Below are positions 50,879 through 58,584 of a DNA stretch of 64,000 nucleotides, piece by piece. Source of the DNA: Treponemataceae bacterium (GTDB lineage Bacteria > Spirochaetota > Spirochaetia > Treponematales > Treponemataceae). The translations under genes and the position numbers were made by a program. Location of the stretch: positions 1-64,000 of the forward strand of contig JAKSTU010000011.1 in the NCBI GenBank assembly GCA_024402435.1. Direction: 5' to 3'. Positions within the stretch are counted from its first letter, which is position 1, and every line of letters starts with the position of its first letter. The notes under the pieces were generated by a model. That model saw only the letters and a program-made list of their open reading frames with translations. It did no database searches and was not told where the DNA came from.

Positions 50879-51571
50879 ATGAGTAACGAAATCCCGAACA
50901 ACGACACTTTTACCCCTGCAGACATCCGCAATGTGGCAGCCTCTGCAGAAGACAATCCTTTGGACCGCTTTGTTTCTTCCGGTCTTTCACGTCTGGATTC
51001 CCAGCTTTCCTTTGTCATAGAAATCGACAAAATGACGCACATTCTCCGCCGCACCCTGCTTACAGACGGAAGCCGCCGTGAAAACGATGCCGAACATTCA
51101 TGGCATATTGCGGTAATGTCCCTGCTTTTCAAAGAATATTTTCCGGAGCCTGTGGACTGTACCCGTGCTGCGGCACTCTGCGTTGTCCACGATCTTGTGG
51201 AAGTTTACGCCGGCGACACTTTTGCTTTTGACAAAGAAGGCAACAAGTCAAAGGCCGCCCGTGAAGAAGCCGCCGCAGACAGACTTTTCTCAATGCTGCC
51301 GGAAGAACAGGGAAAACAGATTCGTGATATGTGGGAAGAATTTGACGCCATGAAAACCGCCGAAAGCCGTTATGCAAACTGCATGGACAGAATCCAGCCC
51401 TTTCTGCACAACACACTTACAGGCGGCCACACATGGCTTCAGGCCAGTGCCTCTGTGGAAGATGTTCACAGAAGAATGGCACCGGTCAAAGAAAACATGC
51501 CCCAAGTCTGGCCCTGGATTGAAACAAATATTCAGAACGGGGTCAAACTGGGGTGGATCAGAGAAAACTGA
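50879..51571 (+). CDS. HD-domain phosphohydrolase, YfbR (5'-deoxynucleotidase)-like
   Basis: A 230-residue protein with an approximately 45-residue N-terminal extension, then an HD_3 domain: NDAEHSWHIAVMSLLF (metal His), VVHDLVEVYAGD (HD pair) and AREEAAADRLF. The family dephosphorylates deoxyribonucleoside 5'-monophosphates. No ribosome binding site precedes ATG 50879; a promoter ends six bases before it. It converges with icd with a three-base gap. Confidence 0.87.
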   Translation: MSNEIPNNDTFTPADIRNVAASAEDNPLDRFVSSGLSRLDSQLSFVIEIDKMTHILRRTLLTDGSRRENDAEHSWHIAVMSLLFKEYFPEPVDCTRAAALCVVHDLVEVYAGDTFAFDKEGNKSKAAREEAAADRLFSMLPEEQGKQIRDMWEEFDAMKTAESRYANCMDRIQPFLHNTLTGGHTWLQASASVEDVHRRMAPVKENMPQVWPWIETNIQNGVKLGWIREN

Positions 51572-51574
51572 TCC

Positions 51575-52777
51575 TTATTTTGCAAGGCGTTCTGCAATGC
51601 GGTCAATAAAGTCCCAGGAGTTCAGCACTTCTTTGGGAGCAGGTTCGGCCAAAGCTTTCAGATCGCCTGTCATGATGCCGTCTTCAATAAGACCAAGTGT
51701 TGCGTCTTCAAGGCGGCGTGCAAAATCTGCCAGTTCAGGAGTTCCGTCCAGTTCGGCACGTTTTGCAAGAGCACCTGTCCATGCAAAAATCAGCGCAACA
51801 GGGTTTGTAGAAGTTTTTTCGCCCTTAAGATAGCGGTAATAATGGCGCTGAACGGTTCCGTGTGCTGCCTCATATTCAAAGTTTCCGTCGGGAGAAACCA
51901 GAACACTTGTCATCATTGAAAGACTACCGTTGGCACTTGCTACCATGTCGCTCATAACATCACCGTCATAGTTTTTGCAGGCCCAGAGGATTCCGCCCTC
52001 ACTCTTCATGATTCTTGCAACAGCATCGTCAATCAGTGTGTAGAAGTATGTAATTCCTGCTTTTTCAAAGTCAGCCTTGAATTCAGCATCAAAAACTTCC
52101 TGAAAAATTGCTTTGAATCGTCCGTCATAAGTTTTGCTGATCGTGTCTTTTGTTGCAAACCATACGTCAACTTTTTCGTCCAAAGCATAGCGGAAGCAGC
52201 AGCGTGCAAAACTTGTAATTGATTTGTCAGTGTTGTGGATTCCCTGCAGAATTCCGGGACCTTTCATTTCCATGATTGTCTTGCGGATTTCTTTTCCGTC
52301 TGCACCGGTAAAAACAAGTTCGGCTTTTCCCGGGCCGTCAACGTACATTTCGCAGTTTTTGTAAACATCACCGTATGCATGGCGTCCCATGATAAAAGGC
52401 TTTTTCCATGTTTTTACAGCAGGTTTTACGTTCTTTACGATAATGGGCTTGCGGAATACTGTTCCGTCAAGTTCGGCACGGATGATTCCGTTGGGGCTGG
52501 GTGTCAGCTGTTTGAGGTTGTATTCTTCCATGCGTGCTGCATTTGATGTAATTGTTGCACATTTTACACCAACGCCCAGACGTTTGATTGCTTCTGCAGA
52601 CTCATAAGTTACTTTGTCATCGGTTTCATCACGATTTTTGAGTCCCAGGTCATAATATTCAGTCTTGAGCTCTACAAAAGGTTCAAGAAGCTTTTCTTTG
52701 ATCACTGCCCACAGAACGCGGGTCATTTCATCACCGTCAAGTTCTGCAATCGCATTCTTCATCTGGATTTTTGCCAT
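51575..52777 (-). CDS. icd: NADP-dependent isocitrate dehydrogenase, eukaryotic-type (type II)
   Basis: The 400-residue protein aligns with the homodimeric type II (mitochondrial-like) [26 protein letters not shown]-like [30 protein letters not shown] and [17 protein letters not shown]. It converts isocitrate to 2-oxoglutarate and gives NADPH. In a fermentative spirochaete it most likely supplies 2-oxoglutarate for glutamate. A GAGGT site precedes the ATG. It stands alone. Confidence 0.93.
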   Translation of the reverse strand: MAKIQMKNAIAELDGDEMTRVLWAVIKEKLLEPFVELKTEYYDLGLKNRDETDDKVTYESAEAIKRLGVGVKCATITSNAARMEEYNLKQLTPSPNGIIRAELDGTVFRKPIIVKNVKPAVKTWKKPFIMGRHAYGDVYKNCEMYVDGPGKAELVFTGADGKEIRKTIMEMKGPGILQGIHNTDKSITSFARCCFRYALDEKVDVWFATKDTISKTYDGRFKAIFQEVFDAEFKADFEKAGITYFYTLIDDAVARIMKSEGGILWACKNYDGDVMSDMVASANGSLSMMTSVLVSPDGNFEYEAAHGTVQRHYYRYLKGEKTSTNPVALIFAWTGALAKRAELDGTPELADFARRLEDATLGLIEDGIMTGDLKALAEPAPKEVLNSWDFIDRIAERLAK

Positions 52778-52944
52778 AAGATACCTCGATTTTTGCCAAA
52801 AAGGCTGATTCGATAAAATATTATCATAATGAAAAGGAAAAATCAGCGGATTTTGACAGGGTTTTCTCGTTTTTTTTCGGAAATTTATATGGAATTATCT
52901 CCTCATGGGCAGTGGACAACTTTTTATAAAATACAGTAAGGAAG

Positions 52945-53042
52945 ACAGGGACTGCAAAAAACACTCGCAGGGCGGAATGATAGTTTCATTGCCGCCCTGC
53001 GCGTGTAGCGACGCTAGCTAGCGGTTTTTGTAGTCCTCTGTC
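52945..53042 (+). repeat. Long imperfect palindrome, structured intergenic element
   Basis: Outer arms starting AGACAGGGACTG (52944) and ending AGTCCTCTGTCT (53043) pair imperfectly. Inside are a strong stem CGCAGGGCGG / CCGCCCTGCG (52967-53001) and a 12-bp palindrome CGCTAGCTAGCG (53012-53023). The whole could fold into a three-way junction. It fills the 390-bp gap between icd and pncB; no ORF is present there. Confidence 0.55.
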
Positions 53043-53132
53043 TGACTGAAATTTTTTTTATATGTATATTTTCATTTTGTCCGTGAGGGGATATTCCCGA
53101 GTTTTTGTGGCACTTGACAAAGCTTTCCTGTC

Positions 53133-53161
53133 TTGCAACAGAAACTTGTGGGCGGTATATT
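53133..53161 (+). promoter_or_regulatory. Leaderless-type promoter of pncB
   Basis: TTGCAA (53133-53138), 17-nt spacer and TATATT (53156-53161) end six bases before the ATG at 53168; there is no ribosome binding site. Confidence 0.65.
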
Positions 53162-53167
53162 AAACCC

Positions 53168-54631
53168 ATGAACGACAACAAAACGCACATGAGCGCACTT
53201 TTTACCGATTTTTACGAACTGACCATGGCACAGGGATACTGGAAAAATCACATGGACAGTCCTGCTGTGTTTGACATGTTTTTTCGCCGCAATCCGTTCA
53301 ACGGCGGTTTTTCAGTTTTTGCAGGCCTTGAAACCCTTATTGGTTATGTAACCAATTTTTCCTTTTCCGCCGACGACATTGCTTACCTCAGAACAATCGG
53401 CATTTTTGAAGACGGCTTTCTGGATTACCTCAAAGATTTCCGTTTTACCGGCGACATGTACGCCATGACAGAAGGCTCTGTCATTTTCCCAAACGAACCC
53501 CTTATCCGCATTCACGCCAACCTGATAGAAGCACAGATACTTGAAGGCCTTGTTCTGAACACAGTCAACTTTCAGAGCCTTATCGCCACAAAAACAGCCC
53601 GAGTCTGGCTTGCCTCAAAAAAAGGCGGAATCATGGAGTTCGGACTGCGCCGTGCTCAGGGTTATGACGGTGCAATGAGCGCAACACGTGCGGCATACAT
53701 CGGCGGTGCTGCTGGAACAAGCAATACACTTGCCGGAAAAGAGTTCGGCATGCCGGTAATGGGAACAATGGCCCACGCATGGATCATGTCCTTTGACACG
53801 GAACTCGAAGCATTTGAAGCCTATGCAAAGATTTATCCCAAAAATGCGGTTTTCCTCATCGACACTTATGACACACTCAATTCAGGCATAAAGAACGCCA
53901 TAATTGCAGGATCAAAACTGGTGGAGCAGGGCTACAACTTCGGCGTCCGTCTTGATTCCGGCGACATAATGTATCTTTCCCAGGAAGTACGGAAACGCCT
54001 TGACGAAGCAGGCTTTACCAAAGCAACAATCTCCGTTTCAAACGAACTTACGGAAGAAATAATCGAAACCCTGGTTTCTCACGGCGCACCCATCAACAGC
54101 TGGGGAGTCGGAACCCACATGGTAACAGGCGGCAACGAAGCATCCTTTACAGGTGTTTACAAACTTGCAGCACGTCATCTGCCGGGCAGCAAAAACCCCG
54201 ATGATTTCGTGGCAGCCATGAAGTTTTCCGACAATCCTGAAAAAACCACAAACCCGGGCATCAAAAACGTGTGGCGCCTTTACGACGCGGAGGGAATGGC
54301 CAAAGCGGATATTCTTGCCCTGGATCACGAAATTGTTTCACCCGGAGAAGCCCGCCATTTTTATCATCCTTCCGGAGATTACCGCCAGTTCGAATTTACG
54401 CCGTCAAAAGTGGAGCCGCTGCTGCATCCCGTGATCAAAAACGGAGTCCGCACCCAGCCTGCAAAAAGCCCGAAAGAATCAATTGAGGCAGCCCGCGCAG
54501 TACTTCAGACACAGCTTGAAAGCCTCCACTCAACTTACAAGCGCATTCTGAACCCGCATCTGTACAAAGTCTCCGTAACCGACGAACTCCGCCAGCTTAA
54601 ACTCAAGTTCATTTCAGAGCGGATCAAATAA
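53168..54631 (+). CDS. pncB: Nicotinate phosphoribosyltransferase
   Basis: A 487-residue protein beginning MNDNKTHMSALFTDFYELTMAQGYW, the usual start of the longer bacterial NAPRTase. Other signatures are FDMFFRRNPFNGGFSVFAGL, FGLRRAQGYDGAMSATRAAYIGG (in part) and GVRLDSGDI. It makes nicotinate mononucleotide in NAD salvage. The ATG is placed immediately after a promoter, implying a leaderless mRNA. An in-frame start at 53105 lies before the promoter. PncC near 4 kb acts in the same pathway. Confidence 0.95.
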   Translation: MNDNKTHMSALFTDFYELTMAQGYWKNHMDSPAVFDMFFRRNPFNGGFSVFAGLETLIGYVTNFSFSADDIAYLRTIGIFEDGFLDYLKDFRFTGDMYAMTEGSVIFPNEPLIRIHANLIEAQILEGLVLNTVNFQSLIATKTARVWLASKKGGIMEFGLRRAQGYDGAMSATRAAYIGGAAGTSNTLAGKEFGMPVMGTMAHAWIMSFDTELEAFEAYAKIYPKNAVFLIDTYDTLNSGIKNAIIAGSKLVEQGYNFGVRLDSGDIMYLSQEVRKRLDEAGFTKATISVSNELTEEIIETLVSHGAPINSWGVGTHMVTGGNEASFTGVYKLAARHLPGSKNPDDFVAAMKFSDNPEKTTNPGIKNVWRLYDAEGMAKADILALDHEIVSPGEARHFYHPSGDYRQFEFTPSKVEPLLHPVIKNGVRTQPAKSPKESIEAARAVLQTQLESLHSTYKRILNPHLYKVSVTDELRQLKLKFISERIK

Positions 54632-54639
54632 AAGCATGA

Positions 54640-54657
54640 GGGGCGGAGCCCCGCCCC
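54640..54657 (+). other. GC-rich hairpin after pncB
   Basis: GGGGCGG (54640-54646) and CCGCCCC (54651-54657) with a 4-nt loop, nine bases after the pncB stop. There is no T-run; it could stabilise the mRNA end or mark the boundary of the AT-rich island. Confidence 0.5.
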
Positions 54658-54791
54658 TGGTCGGCGAATGGGTGAAAGATTAGAACTATCCTGATAAGCT
54701 CTTAAAAAATTCTCTAATTTGTTTTATTCTAGATTAATAGGTATCTCACAATGAATTTTTATACGGACAAAAATTGTCGGTATAACAGGAT

Positions 54792-54822
54792 TTATACGAG
54801 ATACGTATAATATGTGTTAGGC
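54792..54822 (+). other. Putative left boundary of the cassette-like island (GTTAGGC core)
   Basis: GTTAGGC (54816-54822) matches the integron core site consensus GTTRRRY and its complement matches the GCCTAAC at 57090. It is preceded by a 7-bp inverted repeat TTATACG / CGTATAA (54792-54810). Without integrase or attI context this is suggestive only. Confidence 0.3.
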
Positions 54823-54891
54823 GGACAGCCCACTGGGCTGCTTGGTGTTTCAAGAAAAGTCCACCTATTTTCATTTTATAAGGGGAATATT

Positions 54892-55296
54892 ATGGACGAT
54901 TTAGAAAAAAGAAAAATTTACAATCTTATTCAGTTGGCTCTTCAAGCTTTCCAAAGCAATAAATATCAAATAAACTCCTACACCCCTTATTATGCAGTAA
55001 ACGGAACAAGTGGAATAAAATTTTCTGTAAAAGTTAATGAAACCGAACTTGCATTTTTCGCAGGATTTTCCACAGACAAAAAATATGAAAATCAGCTTCT
55101 CTTCGGAGTATTAAAATCTGACTGTAATGAAAAAGTATCAAAACTAAACCATCTAGATGATGACGAAAATGGAAATAAGATTCAAGAAAAAATTAAAATT
55201 GATACGAAATTTACATCTTTAGAAGAAAACTCTCAAAAAGAGAAAATCTCAAAATGGTTGAATGAGCAGATTAGAACATTTTTATCAATGTATTAA
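54892..55296 (+). CDS. Hypothetical protein, 134 aa, in AT-rich island
   Basis: ATG 54892 follows GGGG about 7 nt upstream. The protein is soluble, rich in Lys/Glu/Asn, with a central beta-like stretch (GIKFSVKVNETELAFFAGF) and helical C-terminus. I do not recognise a family. Its AT-rich codon use is unlike genes before 54.6 kb, consistent with transfer. It is the first gene after the GTTAGGC motif. Confidence 0.55.
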   Translation: MDDLEKRKIYNLIQLALQAFQSNKYQINSYTPYYAVNGTSGIKFSVKVNETELAFFAGFSTDKKYENQLLFGVLKSDCNEKVSKLNHLDDDENGNKIQEKIKIDTKFTSLEENSQKEKISKWLNEQIRTFLSMY

Positions 55297-55380
55297 TTAT
55301 TTAATGGTTCACTAAAAAAATCATCAAACAAAGAACAAAATCCTATAAAGAGAAAACTCATTCTTTCATTCACTTGCCTT

Positions 55381-56269
55381 TTGTTCGGTTGTCTTGGTGT
55401 TCATAGATTCTTGCTTCGACAATGGGGAAGCGGTTTTTTACAACTTTTCACCATGGGTGGTTTTTACATATGGTGGATTATCGATACGATTCGCCTTTTT
55501 ACAGGAAATTATCCCGATTCAGACGGCATTTTATTCAAAGATAAAATTACAGAGTATAAAGATGCTCATAAAGTTGAATATGAAAAAGAAATTGAATCAT
55601 ATGAAAATATAGATACAAAGACATGGTTCAAAGTCGTTGAACTGCCATGGCTTATAACAGTACTTGGAATAGTGCCGAGTTGCTTTTGTCCGATATTTGC
55701 AGAAACAAACGAAATTATATTTATCGCACTGGCTGCAGTTAGTAGCATCATTTTCTTGATTGGACTTATATCAATTTTTGCAACAATCGGGAAGAAAAGA
55801 AAAATTCGAATTGCAAATGACATTACTATCACTAAAAATCCATACACATGGTTTTTAAGTAAAATCGGAAAAATCACTTGCGGCACTATAATTTTTATTT
55901 TGGGCATTGGAATATTTGTATTAATTGCAATATTTACAACTTCAGTTAGTAAAAGTCTGTCTAGTGGAAGTACTTCTTCAAACAGAGCGACTTCTGAAAG
56001 TTCAGGTACAAGTAGTTTTAGTGGCAGAACTTCATCTGCACCCAAAATGTATTGGTATATTTGTAAAAGCTGTGCAATCTGTATAAAAAACAAATTTACC
56101 TTCCTCCTCTGGATGTTCAAATTCAACTTTTCATAACTGGGTGCGAGTTGGTGAAGTTGGTGAAATAAATTATTGCTGCAAAAGTTGTGGAATCACAGTT
56201 CAAACAAATTACTTACCATCCTCAAGTGGATGTCCTAATGCTACATTCCATAGTTGGTACAAACTATAA
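55381..56269 (+). pseudogene. TM2-domain membrane protein with zinc-ribbon tail, frameshifted
   Basis: The frame from TTG 55381 encodes a TM2 domain (FGCLGVHRFLL, then GSGFLQLFTMGGFYIWWIIDTI) and further membrane segments around residues 85-185. The open part ends at 56136, but a +1 shift at the A-run at 56082-56087 restores a frame to 56269 that adds two similar segments, each with CKSC and LPSSSGC followed by xNxTFHxW. The tail is therefore a tandem duplicated cysteine module broken by one extra A. Codons upstream to 55300 continue the TM2 frame without ATG or GTG, so the N-terminus is also doubtful. Either a decayed gene or a sequencing error in the homopolymer. Confidence 0.6.
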
Positions 56270-56306
56270 ATTCAAGACGTAAACCTTGTAATCAGGAGGA
56301 ACAAAT

Positions 56307-57095
56307 ATGATTTTTTTACATACAAAAGAATTACCTGAAGATGTGGAATCAAAAAGCATAAAACAGCAAGAAGAGGAGTTAACACAACTTCAAAATAGAA
56401 TGCACGGAGAAATTTTAAAACATGCTCAAGAAAACAATTTAATAAAACAAAAACCTTCACTCATGCCAATTTATGATGGGGTCGCTGATATAAATGCCTA
56501 CATAACATCAACTCCAAAAATTATGTGGCTTTTGAAAGAACCATGGCATCTTTTTACAGCAAGCGGTAAGGCAAAAGGTGGCGATTGGTCTTTTACAGAA
56601 CACTTCAAAAATCCAGATGTATGGAAAGATGAAGATATGTGGAAATTGATGATACAAATAAATTATGCCATTCGAAATAATTTAAAATGGAAAGAGCTTG
56701 ACTATATTGAAAAGAATCCTGAAATGGTAGAAGAACTAAAAAAAATTGCTTATATTAATATCAGTAAAATGCCAGCAGATACAGTGAGTCAAAATAACCA
56801 TATGTGGAATTGCTATAACATATGGAAAAAAATTCTTTTTGAACAAATTGACATATATAATCCTGATGTAATTATCTTTGGAAATACATTTCAGTTTTTT
56901 AGGGGAGATTTTAAAATTGAAGATAAACCAGTTCCAACAGTTTCTGGACAATGGAATTCAAATGTTTATAAAATTAATAAAATGATCCTTATAGATGCTT
57001 ATCATCCTTCACGAAAAGGTGGAGAAGATTCCGGGTATGACTATGTGACAAGTATAGTAAAAGCATATAGAAAGGCTATTGAAAATAACGCCTAA
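56307..57095 (+). CDS. Uracil-DNA glycosylase-superfamily-like protein
   Basis: A 262-residue soluble protein with an AGGAGG site before ATG 56307. Elements like those of UDG-fold proteins are PKIMWLLKEPWH near the middle of the N-terminal half, IAYINISKMPADT, PDVIIFGNTFQFF and the C-terminal AYHPSRKGG. They match the order of UDG motifs but the usual catalytic residues are not confirmed. The stop codon TAA lies inside the GCCTAAC core of the attC site, typical of integron cassette genes. Function beyond nucleic-acid-base recognition fold is not claimed. Confidence 0.5.
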   Translation: MIFLHTKELPEDVESKSIKQQEEELTQLQNRMHGEILKHAQENNLIKQKPSLMPIYDGVADINAYITSTPKIMWLLKEPWHLFTASGKAKGGDWSFTEHFKNPDVWKDEDMWKLMIQINYAIRNNLKWKELDYIEKNPEMVEELKKIAYINISKMPADTVSQNNHMWNCYNIWKKILFEQIDIYNPDVIIFGNTFQFFRGDFKIEDKPVPTVSGQWNSNVYKINKMILIDAYHPSRKGGEDSGYDYVTSIVKAYRKAIENNA

Positions 57096-57153
57096 CAAGA
57101 AGTTCAAAGCCGACACAGGCACAAGGCCTGTGCGGTTTAACTCATTGTTATCA
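57090..57153 (+). other. Integron attC site (59-base element)
   Basis: The 64-bp site has R'' GCCTAAC (57090-57096), L'' AGTTCAAAGCCG (57100-57111), a central stem CACAGGC / GCCTGTG, L' CGGTTTAACT (57133-57142) and R' TTGTTA with the cleavage G at 57147. L'' and L' pair with two unpaired bases on the L'' side, the hallmark of attC folding. The base after the G (TTATCA) departs from the TTRRRY consensus. No integrase gene is in the window. Confidence 0.7.
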
Positions 57154-57154
57154 G

Positions 57155-57177
57155 CAGGATCAAAAATCCTGTTTTTT
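57155..57177 (+). terminator. Terminator just after attC
   Basis: CAGGAT (57155-57160), loop CAAAA, ATCCTG (57166-57171), then six Ts. Confidence 0.8.
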
Positions 57178-57200
57178 ATACCCAAATCTGCTTGTTTTGA

Positions 57201-57410
57201 CGGTTACTTTTTAAGATAACTAACTCTGCTTTTGACTATAATTGGGAAACAAGCAATAAAAATGCATTTGGCTGGAAAGTGAACTTAAGATATCCGAATG
57301 ATGGAATTATCGTACAAAGAAAAATAAAAATTGGCAGACAAAGAATTTACAAAATGCACAAGTATGCAAGTGATGTTATTGATATATTCAATAATTTTTC
57401 ACATACTTGA
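57201..57410 (+). pseudogene. 5'-truncated gene remnant, unknown family
   Basis: After a stop at 57198-57200 a frame stays open for 69 codons to TGA 57408-57410. It encodes FGWKVNLRYPNDGII followed by a basic segment and MHKYASDVIDIFNNF, protein-like in composition, but without an initiation codon at a sensible place. It is probably the 3' end of a lost gene. The rest of the 580-bp gap between the glycosylase-like and antitoxin genes holds attC, a terminator and the hairpin element at 57530. Confidence 0.4.
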
Positions 57411-57529
57411 TAAAAGCATAATATAAAAGTTAAAACACACTTGTCCAGGCAGAATACCTTCTAATTTTTTTACCATCAGTAAAACTGCATTTATAATGAA
57501 ATTTAAAAAAAATAATGATATATTATTAT

Positions 57530-57640
57530 GTAATCTCTAAAAATACATTTTAGAGATTACTGCCGAGTTTAAAGCCTTGAAATCGCAAGGCTTTAAACGT
57601 CGCATTTTCAAAGTTGCCTCTAAAAATTGCAATTTTAGAG
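57530..57640. repeat. Triple-hairpin element, MITE/REP-like
   Basis: Three consecutive palindromes: perfect 13-bp arms GTAATCTCTAAAA / TTTTAGAGATTAC (57530-57560), perfect 13-bp arms GTTTAAAGCCTTG / CAAGGCTTTAAAC (57567-57598), and a near-perfect CTCTAAAA..TTTTAGAG (57618-57640). The first and third share the CTCTAAAA arm, giving the element inverted-terminal symmetry. It ends about 30 nt before the antitoxin ribosome binding site. Confidence 0.65.
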
Positions 57641-57677
57641 ACTCTCATTTATTAAAAAGTTATGAATGGAGGTTTTT

Positions 57678-57968
57678 ATGGAGTACGCAATAATACAATT
57701 AAAAGTACCAAAAGAAATGCAGGTTTATTTCACTGATGATTTTGTATTTGAATCAAATGAAGAACTGAAGCGGAATGCTCTCCTGCTATACCCATATATT
57801 CATAACAATGTAATTTCTCATGGCAGAGCTGCTGAAATTTTAGGAATAAAAAAACTTGATTTAATAAACCTATATGATGACATGGGATTTCCATATTTTG
57901 ATATGGATGTAACAGATGTTATTCAGGATATTCAAACTTTCCGTGCTATAAAAAAAGAATTGTCATGA
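57678..57968 (+). CDS. UPF0175 family antitoxin-like protein
   Basis: A 96-residue protein from ATG 57678 with GGAGG 5 nt upstream. LKVPKEMQVYF and the helix-turn-helix-like segment VISHGRAAEILGIKKLDLINLYDDMGFPYFD (quoted in part) are characteristic of UPF0175, commonly paired with DUF3368 PIN-like proteins in toxin-antitoxin modules. It likely binds DNA and autoregulates the operon. The start of the next gene overlaps its stop (ATGA). Confidence 0.85.
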   Translation: MEYAIIQLKVPKEMQVYFTDDFVFESNEELKRNALLLYPYIHNNVISHGRAAEILGIKKLDLINLYDDMGFPYFDMDVTDVIQDIQTFRAIKKELS

Positions 57969-58471
57969 TAGTTATTTCTGATACAACTCCATTGATTTCA
58001 CTTCTGAAAATTAATCGTCTTGATTTGTTGGAAAAATTGTTTGGACAAGTTCAAATTCCTCAGGGTGTTTTTATAGAACTTACGGAAAATCCACGATTTC
58101 AGTATGAGGCAAATATAGTAAAAGAAAGTCAGTTTATAAACGTTATAAACGAAATAGATGAAAATTATGTGTCTCTTCTTAGGCGTTCCACAGGGCTTGA
58201 CTTAGGTGAAAGCGAAGCAATATATCTTTCCGATATCAAGAAAGCTGATATTTTACTTATGGACGAAGTTCGTGGTCGTGAAGTTGCTGCAAGAATGGGT
58301 ATAAAAATCATTGGAACAATTGGAGTATTAGGAATTGCTTTTGAAGAAAAAATCATTTCTAAATCCGAAATCAAGAACGCAATCGATATATTGCGAAATT
58401 CTGGACGGCATATTAGTGAACGTCTCTATGTACAATTACTAGATTTGATAGAAAACAGTAACAACGATTAA
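57965..58471 (+). CDS. DUF3368 PIN-like toxin
   Basis: A 168-residue PIN-like protein. Conserved acidic positions are Asp6 (VISDTTPLI), the Glu in GLDLGESEAI and Asp in LLMDEVRGRE, consistent with an RNase active site. It overlaps the UPF0175 gene by four bases, forming a standard type II toxin-antitoxin pair. The stop TAA sits within GATTAAC, weakly reminiscent of an integron core, but no attC fold follows. Confidence 0.85.
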   Translation: MIVISDTTPLISLLKINRLDLLEKLFGQVQIPQGVFIELTENPRFQYEANIVKESQFINVINEIDENYVSLLRRSTGLDLGESEAIYLSDIKKADILLMDEVRGREVAARMGIKIIGTIGVLGIAFEEKIISKSEIKNAIDILRNSGRHISERLYVQLLDLIENSNND

Positions 58472-58584
58472 CAAAGTTTTCAAATCACCGGAAGCGGCTC
58501 GGTGGTGGTTTCCACGGTTTCAAACCAACTTTACTCGGACGTCTGCACTGGAAAAAGCCGCCTGCACAGGGAGAAGTGAACCAA

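Noticed and set aside
56080..56090. Programmed -1 ribosomal frameshift at A-AAA-AAC
   Set aside because: The -1 frame runs into a stop without homology; the frame that continues the cysteine modules is +1, so an indel or sequencing error fits better.
58474..58570. Possible second attC after the DUF3368 toxin gene (GATTAAC core with the stop codon)
   Set aside because: GATTAAC breaks the RYYYAAC consensus, no L''/L' pairing or GTTRRRY core is found, and only a weak CACCG/CGGTG stem is present.
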